DNA of 64,000 bases from Pseudomonas sp. Irchel s3h14 (GCF_900187425.1 NZ_FYDJ01000005.1:62001-126000), one strand, 5' to 3'. Shown: positions 51,501-60,604, numbered from the stretch's first letter. Notes: a model not told the origin generated them from the letters alone. Made by a program: numbers and translations.

Positions 51501-51781
51501 GCACCGGTTATTCCTCGCTGACCTACCTCAAGCGCCTGCCGGTCGACACCCTGAAAATCGACCAATCGTTTATCCGCGACGCCACCACCGACCCCAACGA
51601 CGCCGAGATCATCCGCGCCATCGTTGCCATGGCCCGCAGCCTGGAATTGAAAGTGATTGCCGAAGGGGTAGAGACGCCGGAGCAGCTGGAATTCTTGCAG
51701 GGACTGGGCTGCCATTTTTATCAGGGGTATTTGCACAGCCCGCCGCTGCCGGTGGAGGACTTCCAAAAGCTCCTCAAATAA
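48503..51781 (+). CDS. Five-PAS GGDEF-EAL cyclic-di-GMP signalling protein
   Basis: A 1,092-residue cytoplasmic protein without membrane segments. Five PAS/PAC units run from about residue 30 to 655; several start SEEKFATLF or similar. The GGDEF domain (about 660-825) has an intact RLGGDEFVVLLSG; the EAL domain (about 840-1085) has EALVRW and DDFGTGYSSL, so both diguanylate cyclase and phosphodiesterase sites look complete. No inhibitory RxxD site was clearly seen. Ligands of the PAS domains are unknown. The 489-residue opposite-strand frame is a shadow. Confidence 0.93.
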   Translation: MPKSVDRIPPMPRIQALDPKRSEQSWESAPQLLAALNGARLGAWYWDIERGQISWSRGTQALFGFDPRQPLPADLEYLDLLPPEDRAKTIRAFDAVIAGAPLEQAMHHRIRWPDGSLHWLEINGSLLPDKHGRPRMIGVIREITHQRQREQALSSSEKRFATLFHLCPNMVLLTRQEDGLISEANQYFESLFGWPVQNAIGRTTLELGLWVYPEQRAQLVKATKAKGELINMEVQFRASNGQIHDGILSAQKVELEGQPYLLSTFLDTTERKAAEHALKDSQERLDLALDSAQLGTWDWHIPSGMLYGSARAAQLHGLDPIPFHESFDDFFEGVPGEERDTMRDAYRSLREGPAGNYQLTYRVQMPDGSSRYLESRARLYRDENGVPLRMAGTLLDITDQVEREQLLVASEEKFATLFQVSPDPICVTRQDTGQFIEINSSFTQTFGWSAADVIGRGADEIGLWDASAQSLRRIEQVIREQGLNNVAILVQHKDGQALTCVISSRQISVGDQPCIVTTLRDITQQQRSEAALKASEEKFAKAFHSSPDAITITERDTGRYLEVNDGFCRLTGYRADEVVGRTVYQVGIWAEEKQRSALLAELQIKGRVLHQEMLGRNKRGELLTVEVSIEPITLNETACLLLTARDVSLLKNAEAQIRHLAYHDPLTNLPNRALLMDRLSQQIALLKRHNLRGALMFLDLDHFKHINDSLGHPVGDTVLKIITARLEASVRMEDTVARLGGDEFVVLLSGLEGSRNDVSEQVLQLADTLRELLSEPMFLDGQRLQVTPSIGIALIPDHGSTPTDLLKRADIALYRAKDSGRNTAQMYHNTMQKAASERLRMETDLRLALSRGEFRVHYQPQVDARNDRIVGAEALVRWNHPDLGAQSPTEFIKVLEDSGLILEVGTWIIDEACAAFKQLIAKGLVDPLDFSLCVNISPRQFRQNDFVERIEHSLASYGLPCSLLKLEITEGIVIQNLEDTINKMRSLKKLGVSFAMDDFGTGYSSLTYLKRLPVDTLKIDQSFIRDATTDPNDAEIIRAIVAMARSLELKVIAEGVETPEQLEFLQGLGCHFYQGYLHSPPLPVEDFQKLLK

Positions 51782-51803
51782 CGCCGAAGCGCATGAAACT
51801 CTT

Positions 51804-51950
51804 GTAGCAGCTGCCGAGCAGCGCGAGGCTGCGTCCGGCTGCGAAGCAGTCGTGGATTCAGACGACGCGGTGTTTCAGTTAAAACTCGCTTGCAGGTTTT
51901 ACGACTGCTTCGCAGCCGGACGCAGCCTCGCGCTGCTCGGCAGCTGCTAC
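51804..51950. repeat. REP-type inverted repeat (TGTAGCAGCTG family), copy 2
   Basis: GTAGCAGCTGCCGAGCAGCG ... CGCTGCTCGGCAGCTGCTAC with inner GCTGCGTCCGGCTGCGAAGC dyad, downstream of the GGDEF-EAL gene. Confidence 0.88.
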
Positions 51951-51983
51951 GGAACGTGCGTTAAGTTCGAGATGACACGGACA

Positions 51984-52011
51984 CAAAAAAGGGCGCCAGT
52001 GGCGCCCTTTT
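51984..52011. terminator. Bidirectional terminator
   Basis: GGGCGCC-AGT-GGCGCCC with AAAAAA on one side and TTTT on the other, just downstream of the hsp20 fragment on the minus strand. Confidence 0.85.
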
Positions 52012-52023
52012 CATTGCTCTGCC

Positions 52024-52152
52024 TTAGTGCTGCAGCGCTGGCTTTTGCGTCCCGTTGATCGGGATGCGTTTGGCTTTCGCCCCTTCCGGAATCACCCGCA
52101 ACAGGTCGATGCTCAACAAACCGTTGCTCAGGCCGGAGGCCTTGAAGATTAT
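52024..52152 (-). pseudogene. 3' remnant of an Hsp20 (IbpA-type) chaperone gene
   Basis: 42 codons ending at TAA 52024-52026 read KASGLSNGLLSIDLLRVIPE then KRIPINGTQKPALQH, the last strands of the alpha-crystallin domain and the C-terminal tail with an IPI anchoring motif, typical of small heat-shock proteins. A stop lies directly upstream in frame and dusC ends 12 bases away, so the first two thirds of the gene are missing. A terminator is still attached. Confidence 0.85.
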
Positions 52153-52164
52153 TTACCGATTTTT

Positions 52165-53124
52165 TCAGGCTGCTTCGGACACCTGAAGACCCAGTAAACG
52201 CGAGACCTGATCCAGTTCGGTCTCACGACGCAACACGGTGAACAGCTCGACTGCTTCGGGATAATTGCGGGTCAGCATTGCCAGCCACTGCTTCAAGCGG
52301 CCCGGCGATTGGCGTGCCGTCATCTGCGCCTTGGCTTGCAGCCAGAAGTCCTGAATCAGCGGCAACAGCTCGGCCCAGGTCATCTCAACGACGTCCTCAC
52401 CGGCCCGCGCCATTGCGATTTGGCGTGCCAGGTCCGGGCGCGACACCAGGCCGCGACCGAGCATGATGTCCTCGACGCCGCTGATTTCGCGGCAACGACG
52501 CCAGTCTTCGACGCTCCAGATGTCGCCATTGGCGAACACTGGAACCTTGACCACATCCTGCACCCGGGGGATCCATTCCCAATGGGCTGGCGGCTTGTAG
52601 CCGTCAGTTTTGGTCCGCGCATGAACCACGATGTGCGCCGCGCCACCTTCGGCCAGGGCCGTGGCACACACCAGCGCACCGTCCGGGCTGTCAAAACCGA
52701 GGCGCATCTTGGCAGTCACTGGAATGTGCGCCGGAACGGCACGACGGACATGTTCGACGATCTGGTTCAGCAGTTCAGGCTCTTTGAGCAGCACCGCACC
52801 GCCACGGGACTTGTTCACGGTCTTGGCCGGGCAGCCGAAATTCAGGTCGATGACCTCGGAACCCAGTTCGCAGGCCAACGCGGCGTTTTCCGCCAGGCAT
52901 ACCGGATCGGAACCGAGCAGCTGTACCCGCAGCGGCACGCCGGATGCGGTGCGGGCGCCGGTCAACAGCTCCGGGCCGAACTTGTGGTAATAGGCAGGCG
53001 TAAGCAGTTGATCGTTGATCCGAATGAACTCGGTCACGCACCAATCGATACCGCCCACACGGGTCAGCACGTCCCGCAGGATGTTGTCGACCAACCCCTC
53101 CATGGGCGCCAAAGCAATTTGCAT
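52165..53124 (-). CDS. dusC: tRNA-dihydrouridine synthase C
   Basis: A 319-residue FMN-dependent TIM-barrel enzyme reducing uridine in tRNA; DusC acts at U16 in E. coli. The start [14 protein letters not shown] carries FMN contacts, [16 protein letters not shown] has the catalytic Cys, and [13 protein letters not shown] and [13 protein letters not shown] bind the cofactor. ATG 53124 is chosen to match family starts; five extra residues are possible. Confidence 0.93.
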   Translation of the reverse strand: MQIALAPMEGLVDNILRDVLTRVGGIDWCVTEFIRINDQLLTPAYYHKFGPELLTGARTASGVPLRVQLLGSDPVCLAENAALACELGSEVIDLNFGCPAKTVNKSRGGAVLLKEPELLNQIVEHVRRAVPAHIPVTAKMRLGFDSPDGALVCATALAEGGAAHIVVHARTKTDGYKPPAHWEWIPRVQDVVKVPVFANGDIWSVEDWRRCREISGVEDIMLGRGLVSRPDLARQIAMARAGEDVVEMTWAELLPLIQDFWLQAKAQMTARQSPGRLKQWLAMLTRNYPEAVELFTVLRRETELDQVSRLLGLQVSEAA

Positions 53125-53201
53125 GAAAAACACACTCAACGAAAAACGTGCGGCAGTTTACTGGATTGCGCGGAAAATCTGCAGAACATCGCAGATTCCC
53201 C

Positions 53202-53290
53202 TGTGGGAGCGGGCTTGCTCGCGAAGGCGGCGGCACATCCAACATTGATGTGGCTGACATACCGCTTTCGCGAGCAAGCCCGCTCCCACA
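53202..53290. repeat. REP-type inverted repeat (GTGGGAGCGGGCTTGCTCGCGAA), copy 1
   Basis: TGTGGGAGCGGGCTTGCTCG and inverted CGAGCAAGCCCGCTCCCACA between dusC and the thioesterase gene. Confidence 0.9.
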
Positions 53291-53291
53291 T

Positions 53292-53741
53292 TTAGATATT
53301 GGTTGTATCCAACATCTGCAACGCCGGGCCGTAGCCTTCAATGAACTCGGCGGGCATGCGCTTGGGCTTGCCGGTCGACAGTTCGATGCAGACGAAGGTG
53401 GTTTGGGCTCGCAGCAACGTGGTGTTGTCGCTCGGGCGCTTCAACTGGAAGTGTCGGGTCATTTTCAGACGCTGGTCCCAATCGACGATCCAGGTCGCCA
53501 ATTGCAACTCATCGCCTTCATAGGCGGCCGCCAGGTAATCGATCTCGTGCCGCACCACCGCCATCGCCCGATCCAGTCGACGATATTCGACCAGATCCAG
53601 GCCAAGGCGCTGGGAGTGGCGCCAGGCGCAGCGCTCGAGCCAGGTCACGTACACCGCGTTGTTCGCGTGACCCAGCCCATCGATGTCCTCTGCGCCGACT
53701 TCCAGATCAATGATAAATGGCGTTGCCCGATCCCAGCCCAT
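53292..53741 (-). CDS. Acyl-CoA thioesterase, hotdog fold
   Basis: A 149-residue 4-hydroxybenzoyl-CoA-thioesterase-type protein. The catalytic Asp is in DIDGLGHANNAVYVTWLE, the diagnostic motif of the YbgC/4HBT group. Substrate chain unknown. Cytoplasmic, no signal. It lies 48 bases after the hydrolase gene in the same direction, possibly one unit. Confidence 0.88.
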   Translation of the reverse strand: MGWDRATPFIIDLEVGAEDIDGLGHANNAVYVTWLERCAWRHSQRLGLDLVEYRRLDRAMAVVRHEIDYLAAAYEGDELQLATWIVDWDQRLKMTRHFQLKRPSDNTTLLRAQTTFVCIELSTGKPKRMPAEFIEGYGPALQMLDTTNI

Positions 53742-53789
53742 GCCCCACTCCCGGTCAGAAAATTTTCACCGGGGCAGTGTAACGGATGC

Positions 53790-54623
53790 TCAGGCCGATT
53801 GGCGCGATTGCAGACTGCGACCGGCGAGCAACGAGAGGACGCCTTCGATCACCCGAGGGTCAGCCAGCACCCGTTGATGACCACCCGCTTCCAGGCGCAA
53901 CAGACGGCTGTCGAACCAGGCCTCGTTGATCAGCTGCGATTCCTTGACCGGAACGTAGCAGTCATCTTCGGCGTGAACGATCAGGCCGGGCATGTCGAGC
54001 TGATAGTGCGCAACATCCAGCGCCGCAGCGCGCATGCCGACGTCTCTTTCGACCTGACGAATGAACGCCGAGCGGGCTTTCGGTGGCAGCCGCACATAGC
54101 GTGCGAAACCGCGCAACACACCGAGAATCCGTGCAGGGGCAGCGATAGTGACCAGGGTTTCGGTACGCAAGCCCAACTGAACGGCGAGCATGGCACTGGC
54201 GCCGCCCATGGAGTGGCCGATGACCGCCTGCAGCGGCGGCAACTCGGCAGCGGCTTCAAGCATGGCTCGGGCAAACAGCACGACGTTCGCTTCGTTGCCC
54301 GGCGAACGACCGTGAGCCGGGCCGTCCAGCGCAACCACGGTGTAACCGGCATCGACCAACGCAGTGATGAGGCTGGCAAACTGCGTCGGCCGGCCTTCCC
54401 AACCGTGCATCAACAACACCGCGGGACCTTGCCCCCAACGCAGCGCCGAGAGGCCGAAGCGCAGGGTGATTCGCTCGGACTTCGCCAGCAGCGGCAATTC
54501 CCAATCACGCGGCGGCAGTTCCCGCGGCGTCATGAATGCCAGTCGCATTTTGCTCGCGACCAGTTTCGGTGCGAACCAGCCCAAGGTGCCATTAACGCTA
54601 CGAACCCACTTCAACGTGCTCAT
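53790..54623 (-). CDS. Alpha/beta-hydrolase
   Basis: A 277-residue hydrolase. Nucleophile Ser is in VIGHSMGGASA, the oxyanion region in VLLMHGWEGRP, and the C-terminal His in EAGGHQRVLADP; an acid Asp is in HAEDDCYVP. ATG 54623 (MSTLKW) has AGGAGTGAGAGCG upstream. The natural substrate is not known. It follows the TetR gene in the same direction. Confidence 0.88.
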   Translation of the reverse strand: MSTLKWVRSVNGTLGWFAPKLVASKMRLAFMTPRELPPRDWELPLLAKSERITLRFGLSALRWGQGPAVLLMHGWEGRPTQFASLITALVDAGYTVVALDGPAHGRSPGNEANVVLFARAMLEAAAELPPLQAVIGHSMGGASAMLAVQLGLRTETLVTIAAPARILGVLRGFARYVRLPPKARSAFIRQVERDVGMRAAALDVAHYQLDMPGLIVHAEDDCYVPVKESQLINEAWFDSRLLRLEAGGHQRVLADPRVIEGVLSLLAGRSLQSRQSA

Positions 54624-54654
54624 CGCTCTCACTCCTCAGGCTAATGCTTTTAGG

Positions 54655-55194
54655 TCACAGCACCGCAGACTTGGCGGCGCGCAGCAATCGATCGGACAAT
54701 TCTCCTGGCCCCAACGCGCGAGCCAAAGCCAAACCACCGACCATCAAGGCCATGTCGGCCAAGGCTTTATCGGTGTCTTCCGGGCTGGCCGCCAACTGCG
54801 CGACCATCATTTCCACATGCTCATTCAACGCCACGCGAAACGCGTCCGGCAGGCGCCCAAGCTCACCGACAGAAGCCGGAATCGGGCAGGCTGACTCAGA
54901 GGAATCACGGTGTTTGCGTGACAGATAAAACGCAGCAACCAACGCGCGACGTTCTTCGCCGGTCAATTCGGCGTCCATGTCGGCGATCAAGCCACGGCGA
55001 TGACCGAGCAGTTGCTTGAACGCTTCCAGCATCATCGCGTCCTTGCTTTCGAAGTGCGCATAGAAGCCGCCGACGGTCAGGCCGGCCGCGCCCATCACTT
55101 CGCCCACGCTCGGTTCGGCCGGGCCGCGCTGAATCAGCGCTGCGCTGGCAGCCTTGAGGATGCGTTCGCGGGTTTGAGCTTTTTTATCGTTCAT
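54655..55194 (-). CDS. TetR-family repressor
   Basis: A 179-residue regulator. The N-terminal helix-turn-helix is in RERILKAASAALIQRG and VGGFYAHFESKDAMMLEAF; the C-terminal ligand domain is hydrophobic and helical. Likely controls itself and the hydrolase/thioesterase genes downstream. Upstream, AATATTATTCTCATAATAATT (about 55220-55240) is AT-rich and partly palindromic and may be its operator. Confidence 0.88.
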   Translation of the reverse strand: MNDKKAQTRERILKAASAALIQRGPAEPSVGEVMGAAGLTVGGFYAHFESKDAMMLEAFKQLLGHRRGLIADMDAELTGEERRALVAAFYLSRKHRDSSESACPIPASVGELGRLPDAFRVALNEHVEMMVAQLAASPEDTDKALADMALMVGGLALARALGPGELSDRLLRAAKSAVL

Positions 55195-55322
55195 CGTTGC
55201 CTCCGAATATTACGACTAGAATATTATTCTCATAATAATTTTACGCAAGTCGTGGATGTGACCGCTGGTCTGAAGAACAGTTTGAAAGAATTAGGGGATT
55301 TGGCCAAACGCCAGACAAACAA

Positions 55323-55351
55323 AAGGGCCATTCAATAATTGAATGACCCTT
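55323..55351 (-). terminator. Terminator of the Ala-Glu tRNA operon
   Basis: AAGGGCCATTCAATAATTGAATGACCCTT forms a long near-perfect hairpin just beyond the last tRNA-Glu. Confidence 0.75.
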
Positions 55352-55377
55352 ATAAAATCCCGCAGAGCGGGTAATCG

Positions 55378-55453
55378 TGGCGTCCCCTAGGGGACTCGAA
55401 CCCCTGTTACCGCCGTGAAAGGGCGGTGTCCTAGGCCACTAGACGAAGGGGAC
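55378..55453 (-). tRNA. tRNA-Glu (anticodon TTC), copy 2
   Basis: 76 nt with CCA. Starts GTCCCCTTCGTCTAG, anticodon loop CTTTCAC, acceptor GTCCCCT/AGGGGAC perfect. Identical to the copy at 55663. Confidence 0.97.
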
Positions 55454-55534
55454 GCAAAACCTTCTATACAACTGATCAGTGCTGAGAGCTGATCGATTCA
55501 AGGCCGGTGTGGCCAGACCTTGAACTGTAAAATT

Positions 55535-55610
55535 GGTGGAGCTTAGCGGGATCGAACCGCTGACCTCCTGCATGCCATGCAGGCGCTCTCCCAGCTGAGC
55601 TAAAGCCCCG
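55535..55610 (-). tRNA. tRNA-Ala (anticodon GGC), copy 2
   Basis: 76 nt with CCA. Starts GGGGCTTTAGCTCAGC; anticodon GGC; the acceptor has the G3-U70 wobble that identifies tRNA-Ala. It differs from the other copy at a few positions in the stems. Confidence 0.97.
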
Positions 55611-55662
55611 GATTTTTCGCCTCGCGGCGGAGCGACATCTTGCAACATCGCTTCTGTAAAAC

Positions 55663-55738
55663 TGGCGTCCCCTAGGGGACTCGAACCCCTGTTACCGCCG
55701 TGAAAGGGCGGTGTCCTAGGCCACTAGACGAAGGGGAC
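55663..55738 (-). tRNA. tRNA-Glu (anticodon TTC), copy 1
   Basis: 76 nt with CCA, identical to the copy at 55378; the 80-base spacers following each are also similar, which points to tandem duplication of an Ala-Glu unit. Confidence 0.97.
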
Positions 55739-55817
55739 GCAAACCCTTCTATACAACAGATCAACGCTGAGTGTTGATCGCTTCAAGGCCGGTGTGGCCA
55801 GACCTTGAAGTGTAAAT

Positions 55818-55893
<76 letters not shown>

Positions 55894-56030
55894 TCATCGC
55901 TGAGGACGGGGCGAATCTTAATGGCGCATCGGAAGGCTGTCAAACTTATTTTTAAAATATTTCAAAGTTTTTTGCCGACATAACAATCACTTACCGCCGA
56001 ACCCCGTAAATCCGAGGCCATATCCGTCCC

Positions 56031-56162
56031 TGTAGCAGCTGCCGCAGGCTGCGTTCGAGTGCGCAGCACTCGCGATTCGGCCACCCTGCCCTTTCAGACA
56101 GAATGTGTAGCGGCCACAAAGGGCCGCTGCGCAGCCCAACGCAGCCTTCGGCAGCTGCTACA
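56031..56162. repeat. REP-type inverted repeat (TGTAGCAGCTG family), copy 3
   Basis: TGTAGCAGCTGCCGCAGGCT and GCCTTCGGCAGCTGCTACA enclose inner dyads CGAGTGCGCAGCACTCG and AGCGGCC...GGCCGCT. Lies downstream of gltX; nothing else seen between 55894 and 56177. Confidence 0.87.
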
Positions 56163-56177
56163 CGGGAACGGAGTGGA

Positions 56178-57659
56178 TCAGGCGATATTGCCCAAGAGTT
56201 TTTCCCACTCCTTGTTTTCCTTCTTCGACACGCCGCCCAGCAGGTCGATCGCCTGGCGCAGACGGAAACGGGTCAGGTCCGGGCCAAGGATTTCCATCGC
56301 ATCGAGCACCGACACCGAACTGGCCTGGCCAGTGATCGCGGCAAACATCAGCGGCATGGCATCACGCAGCTTCAGTTCCAGGGATTCGACCACCGCTTGA
56401 ATCGTTGCGGTGATGCTGTCTTTCTCCCACTGACGCAGGCTTTCCAGCTTCCACAAAATCAACTGCATCAACTGACGCACCTGATCGCCCGACAGCTTCT
56501 TGGATTCAAACAGCTTGGCGTCCGGGTTCACGCCACCGGCGAAGAAGAAACCGGCCAGCGGTGCAACCTGGCTGAAGGTTTCAACCCGACCCTGCACGTG
56601 CGGCGCGATCTTCATCATGTATTCCGGGTTCAACGCCCATGTTTGCAGGCGCGAAGCGAACTCTTCCACCGGCAGGTCACGCAGCCATTGGCCGTTGAGC
56701 CACGACAGCTTCTCGACATCAAAAATCGGCCCGCCGAGGGAGACGCGGCTCAGGTCGAAGTTATCGACCATTTCCTGCAGCGAGAACTTCTCGCGCTCGT
56801 CCGGCATCGACCAGCCCATGCGACCGAGGTAGTTGAGCATCGCTTCCGGCATGAAGCCCATGCGCTCGTAGAACGTCACCGAAGTCGGGTTCTTGCGTTT
56901 GGACAGCTTGCTCTTGTCCGGGTTACGCAGCAGCGGCATGTAGCACAGCTCTGGTTGCTCCCAGCCGAAGTATTCGTACAGCAGAATCAGTTTTGGCGCC
57001 GATGGCAGCCACTCTTCGCCGCGCAGAACGTGGGTGATGCCCATCAGGTGGTCATCGACGACGTTGGCCAGGAAGTACGTCGGCAGGCCGTCGGTCTTCA
57101 TCAGCACTTGCATGTCCATGCGATCCCACGGGATCTCGACGTCGCCACGCAGCATGTCTGGAACGACGCAAACGCCTTCGCTCGGCACTTTCATGCGGAT
57201 CACGTGCGGCTCGCCAGCAGCCAGACGGGCCGCGACTTCTTCCTTCGAAAGCAACAGCGCACGGCCGTCGTAACGCGGAGTTTCGCCGCGAGCCATTTGC
57301 TCGGCGCGCATCTGGTCCAGCTCTTCAGCGGTGCAGAAGCACGGGAAAGCATGACCCATTTCAACCAATTGCTGGCAGTACTTCTGATAGATGTCGCCAC
57401 GCTCGCTCTGACGGTAAGGACCGTGCGGGCCGCCAACGTCCGGGCCTTCGCTCCAGTCGATACCCAACCAGCGCAGGGCGTCGAAAATCTGTTGTTCGGA
57501 CTCGCGGGTCGAACGCAATTGGTCGGTGTCTTCGATCCGCAGGATGAACTCACCGCCGTGCTGCTTGGCAAAGCAGTAGTTGAACAAAGCGATGTAAGCG
57601 GTACCTACGTGGGGGTCCCCGGTAGGCGATGGCGCGATGCGAGTGCGGACGGTGGTCAT
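56178..57659 (-). CDS. gltX: Glutamyl-tRNA synthetase
   Basis: A 493-residue class I synthetase. [15 protein letters not shown] contains the HIGH-type motif (here HVGT), and SKLSKRKNP the KMSKS loop. ATG 57659 ([11 protein letters not shown]) is the true start; the upstream extension is non-coding. It is near the tRNA-Glu genes, a common arrangement, but separated by a REP element and not cotranscribed. Confidence 0.97.
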   Translation of the reverse strand: MTTVRTRIAPSPTGDPHVGTAYIALFNYCFAKQHGGEFILRIEDTDQLRSTRESEQQIFDALRWLGIDWSEGPDVGGPHGPYRQSERGDIYQKYCQQLVEMGHAFPCFCTAEELDQMRAEQMARGETPRYDGRALLLSKEEVAARLAAGEPHVIRMKVPSEGVCVVPDMLRGDVEIPWDRMDMQVLMKTDGLPTYFLANVVDDHLMGITHVLRGEEWLPSAPKLILLYEYFGWEQPELCYMPLLRNPDKSKLSKRKNPTSVTFYERMGFMPEAMLNYLGRMGWSMPDEREKFSLQEMVDNFDLSRVSLGGPIFDVEKLSWLNGQWLRDLPVEEFASRLQTWALNPEYMMKIAPHVQGRVETFSQVAPLAGFFFAGGVNPDAKLFESKKLSGDQVRQLMQLILWKLESLRQWEKDSITATIQAVVESLELKLRDAMPLMFAAITGQASSVSVLDAMEILGPDLTRFRLRQAIDLLGGVSKKENKEWEKLLGNIA

Positions 57660-57879
57660 GGCAAGTCTCGAAATGAAGATAAAACAAAGGGCGAATGGTA
57701 ACAGGCGTTGCCCGCCCGGCTCCAGTGAGCAGGGCATTTAAGCCAAGGTTGCGTCTACAACGGGCTCTAGACTTGGTGAATGGCCGATTATCAGCCGATG
57801 GCATTTACCCATCATTCGCTGTATGCCAGATTTGACCACTGATAACTTTCCTTACAATTTCTCGACTACAGTCTGCCCC

Positions 57880-58929
57880 ATGCCTGCCCAACTCAAGCGT
57901 CGCCTGTTTATTTTCCTGCTGCTCGTCCTGCTGATTGCCGGGGGCTTTTTCGCCCAGTGGTTCTTCAAGGGGCGATTCTATGAAAGCACCGACAACGCTT
58001 ACGTCCAGGGCGAGATCACCCGTGTGTCGAGTCAACTGGGCGCGCGCATCGATCAAGTGCTGGTGCAGGACAACCAGCACGTCGAGAAAGGCCAGCTGCT
58101 GATCAAGCTCGAAGGCGACGACTTCCACCTCGCCGTCGACCGCGCCAACGCTACCCTCGCCACCCGTGAAGCCGAACGCCTGCAAGCCCGAAGCAAACTG
58201 ACTCAGCAAGCCAGCCTGATCGCCGCCAGCGAGGCTCAAGTCGCGTCCAGCCAGGCGAGTCTCGGTCGTTCGCAGATCGACTTGTCTCGTGCGCAGACTC
58301 TGCGCAAACCCGGCTATGTCTCGGAAGAACGGGTGACTACCCTCTCCGCCGACAACCATATCGCCCGCTCGCAAGTGACCAAGGCCCAGGCGGACGCCCA
58401 AAGTCAGCGCCAACAAATCAACTCACTGAGCGCCGAGATCAAACGCCTCGACGCCATGATCGCCAACGCCAAAACCGATCTGGCCCAGGCCGAACTGAAC
58501 CTGACCCGCAGCGAAATCCACGCGCCCATCAGCGGCCTGATCGGCCAGCGCGCTGCCCGCGAAGGACAATATGTGCAGGCAGGTGCTTATCTGATGTCGA
58601 TCGTTCCGGATCAGGACATCTGGATTCAGGCCAACTTCAAGGAAACCCAGATTGGCCACATGCAGCCCGGCCAAAAAGCCGAACTGATCTTTGACGCCTA
58701 CAGCGACATGCCAATCGATGCGCGAGTCGACAGCCTGTTTGCCGCTTCGGGCGCGCAGTTCAGCCTGTTGCCGCCGGACAATGCCACCGGCAACTTCACC
58801 AAAGTCGTACAACGGATTCCGGTAAAACTGACCTTCGCCGCGGACAATCCGCTGCAAGGCAAGATTCGTCCGGGCATGTCGGTCACCGCCAAAGTGAACA
58901 TTAAAGACGCCCCTGACGATGACCGGTGA
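57880..58929 (+). CDS. EmrA/HlyD-type periplasmic adaptor of an efflux pump
   Basis: A 349-residue membrane-fusion protein with one N-terminal membrane anchor (FIFLLLVLLIAGGFFAQWFF), biotinyl-lipoyl-like halves (STDNAYVQGEITRVSSQLG; HAPISGLIGQRAAREGQY) and a long helical hairpin between. It links an inner-membrane MFS pump to an outer-membrane channel. ATG 57880 is preferred; an upstream start at 57823 would precede the membrane anchor with 19 non-typical residues. It overlaps the MFS gene by 11 bases. Confidence 0.9.
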   Translation: MPAQLKRRLFIFLLLVLLIAGGFFAQWFFKGRFYESTDNAYVQGEITRVSSQLGARIDQVLVQDNQHVEKGQLLIKLEGDDFHLAVDRANATLATREAERLQARSKLTQQASLIAASEAQVASSQASLGRSQIDLSRAQTLRKPGYVSEERVTTLSADNHIARSQVTKAQADAQSQRQQINSLSAEIKRLDAMIANAKTDLAQAELNLTRSEIHAPISGLIGQRAAREGQYVQAGAYLMSIVPDQDIWIQANFKETQIGHMQPGQKAELIFDAYSDMPIDARVDSLFAASGAQFSLLPPDNATGNFTKVVQRIPVKLTFAADNPLQGKIRPGMSVTAKVNIKDAPDDDR

Positions 58930-60469
58930 TCAACTGATCCGCCCGGTCGGCGAGCCGACCCGGCGGGACTGGATCGCGGTCATGAGCGTGATGCTTGGCG
59001 CCTTCATGGCGGTGCTCGACATCCAGATCACCAACTCGTCGCTCAAGGATATTCAAGGCGCGCTGTCGGCCACCCTGGAAGAAGGCTCGTGGATTTCCAC
59101 CTCGTACCTGGTGGCGGAAATCATCATGATTCCGCTGACGGCGTGGCTGGTGCAGTTACTCTCGGCGCGACGACTGGCGGTGTGGGTATCCCTCGGGTTT
59201 CTCGCCGCTTCCCTGCTCTGCTCCATGGCCTGGAGCCTGGAAAGCATGATCGTCTTCCGTGCCTTGCAGGGCTTCACCGGCGGCGCGCTGATCCCGCTGG
59301 CGTTCACCCTCACCCTGATCAAACTTCCCGAACATCACCGCGCCAAAGGCATGGCGATGTTCGCCATGACCGCAACATTCGCGCCGTCCATCGGCCCGAC
59401 CCTAGGTGGCTGGCTGACCGAGAACTGGGGCTGGGAATACATCTTCTACATCAACATTCCGCCGGGCCTGATCATGATCGCCGGCCTGATGTACGGCCTG
59501 GAGAAGAAAGAAGCTCATTGGGAACTGCTGAAAAGCACCGACTACCTGGGCATTCTCACGCTGGGCGTCGGCCTCGGTTGTTTGCAGGTGTTTTTGGAGG
59601 AAGGCCATCGCAAGGACTGGCTGGAATCGAGCCTGATCGTGAGCCTGGGCAGCATTGCGCTGGTCAGCCTGATCACCTTTGTGATCGTGCAGACGTCCAA
59701 ACCCAATCCGCTGATCAACCTCGGCATCCTGCGCAATCGCAACTTTGGTTTATCGAGTATTTCCAGTGTCGGGATGGGTGTCGGACTGTATGGCTCGATC
59801 TACCTGTTGCCGCTGTACCTGGCGCAGGTCCAGAACTACAACGCCTTGCAGATCGGCGAAGTGATCATGTGGATGGGTGTGCCGCAGCTGTTTCTGATTC
59901 CGCTGGTGCCGAAGCTGATGAAATACGTCTCGCCGAAATGGCTGTGCACGCTGGGTTTCGGGCTGTTTGGATTGGCGAGTTTTTCATCGGGGGTGTTGAA
60001 CCCGGACTTCGCCGGGCCGCAGTTCAATCAGATCCAGATCATCCGCGCGCTGGGCCAGCCGCTGATCATGGTGACCATCTCGCTGATCGCCACGGCGTAC
60101 ATCCTGCCGCAGGATGCGGGGTCGGCATCGAGCCTGTTCAACATCCTGCGTAACCTCGGCGGCGCGATCGGCATCGCCCTCCTCGCCACGTTGCTGGATG
60201 CGCGAACCAAGACTTACTTTGATTATTTGCGTGAAGCGATTGTGCCGACCAACCCGCAGGTGGCCGAGCGCATGGCGTCGCTGACGGATCGGTTTGGCAG
60301 TGAGACGGCAGCGTTGGGCAAGCTCAGTGAAATTGCGCATCAGCAGGCGTCGATCATGGCTTACAACGATGCGTTTCACTTTGTCGGGATTGCGCTGGGG
60401 ATCAGCATGATTGCGGTGTTGCTGACCAAGGCGTTGCCTGCGGGATTGAAGGCTGGCGAAGCACACTAG
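58919..60469 (+). CDS. EmrB/QacA-type MFS drug efflux transporter, 14 segments
   Basis: A 516-residue DHA2-family proton antiporter. MLGAFMAVLDIQITNSSLKD (motif D1) and FRALQGFTGGALIPLAFTL (motif C-like) are visible, and fourteen hydrophobic segments can be counted. With the adaptor before it, it forms a drug or toxin export system across both membranes; an outer-membrane partner is not in the window. Substrate unknown. Confidence 0.92.
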   Translation: MTGDQLIRPVGEPTRRDWIAVMSVMLGAFMAVLDIQITNSSLKDIQGALSATLEEGSWISTSYLVAEIIMIPLTAWLVQLLSARRLAVWVSLGFLAASLLCSMAWSLESMIVFRALQGFTGGALIPLAFTLTLIKLPEHHRAKGMAMFAMTATFAPSIGPTLGGWLTENWGWEYIFYINIPPGLIMIAGLMYGLEKKEAHWELLKSTDYLGILTLGVGLGCLQVFLEEGHRKDWLESSLIVSLGSIALVSLITFVIVQTSKPNPLINLGILRNRNFGLSSISSVGMGVGLYGSIYLLPLYLAQVQNYNALQIGEVIMWMGVPQLFLIPLVPKLMKYVSPKWLCTLGFGLFGLASFSSGVLNPDFAGPQFNQIQIIRALGQPLIMVTISLIATAYILPQDAGSASSLFNILRNLGGAIGIALLATLLDARTKTYFDYLREAIVPTNPQVAERMASLTDRFGSETAALGKLSEIAHQQASIMAYNDAFHFVGIALGISMIAVLLTKALPAGLKAGEAH

Positions 60470-60497
60470 TTGAACATTGCAGTGCTCATTCGGACGC

Positions 60498-60580
60498 CTT
60501 CGCGAGCAAGCCCGCTCCCACATTTGAACGCGTCCGCCCGGACACCTCGATCTAATGTGGGAGCGGGCTTGCTCGCGAAG
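60498..60580. repeat. REP-type inverted repeat (GTGGGAGCGGGCTTGCTCGCGAA), copy 2
   Basis: CTTCGCGAGCAAGCCCGCTC and inverted GAGCGGGCTTGCTCGCGAAG between the convergent MFS and uvrB genes. Same core as the copy at 53202, in opposite order. Confidence 0.92.
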
Positions 60581-60604
60581 AGGCCCTTACTGTCGCTGCA
60601 AATC

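Noticed and set aside
50297..51766. 489-residue open frame opposite the GGDEF-EAL gene
   Set aside because: It is the complementary frame of high-GC coding DNA, with no ribosome site and no recognisable domain.
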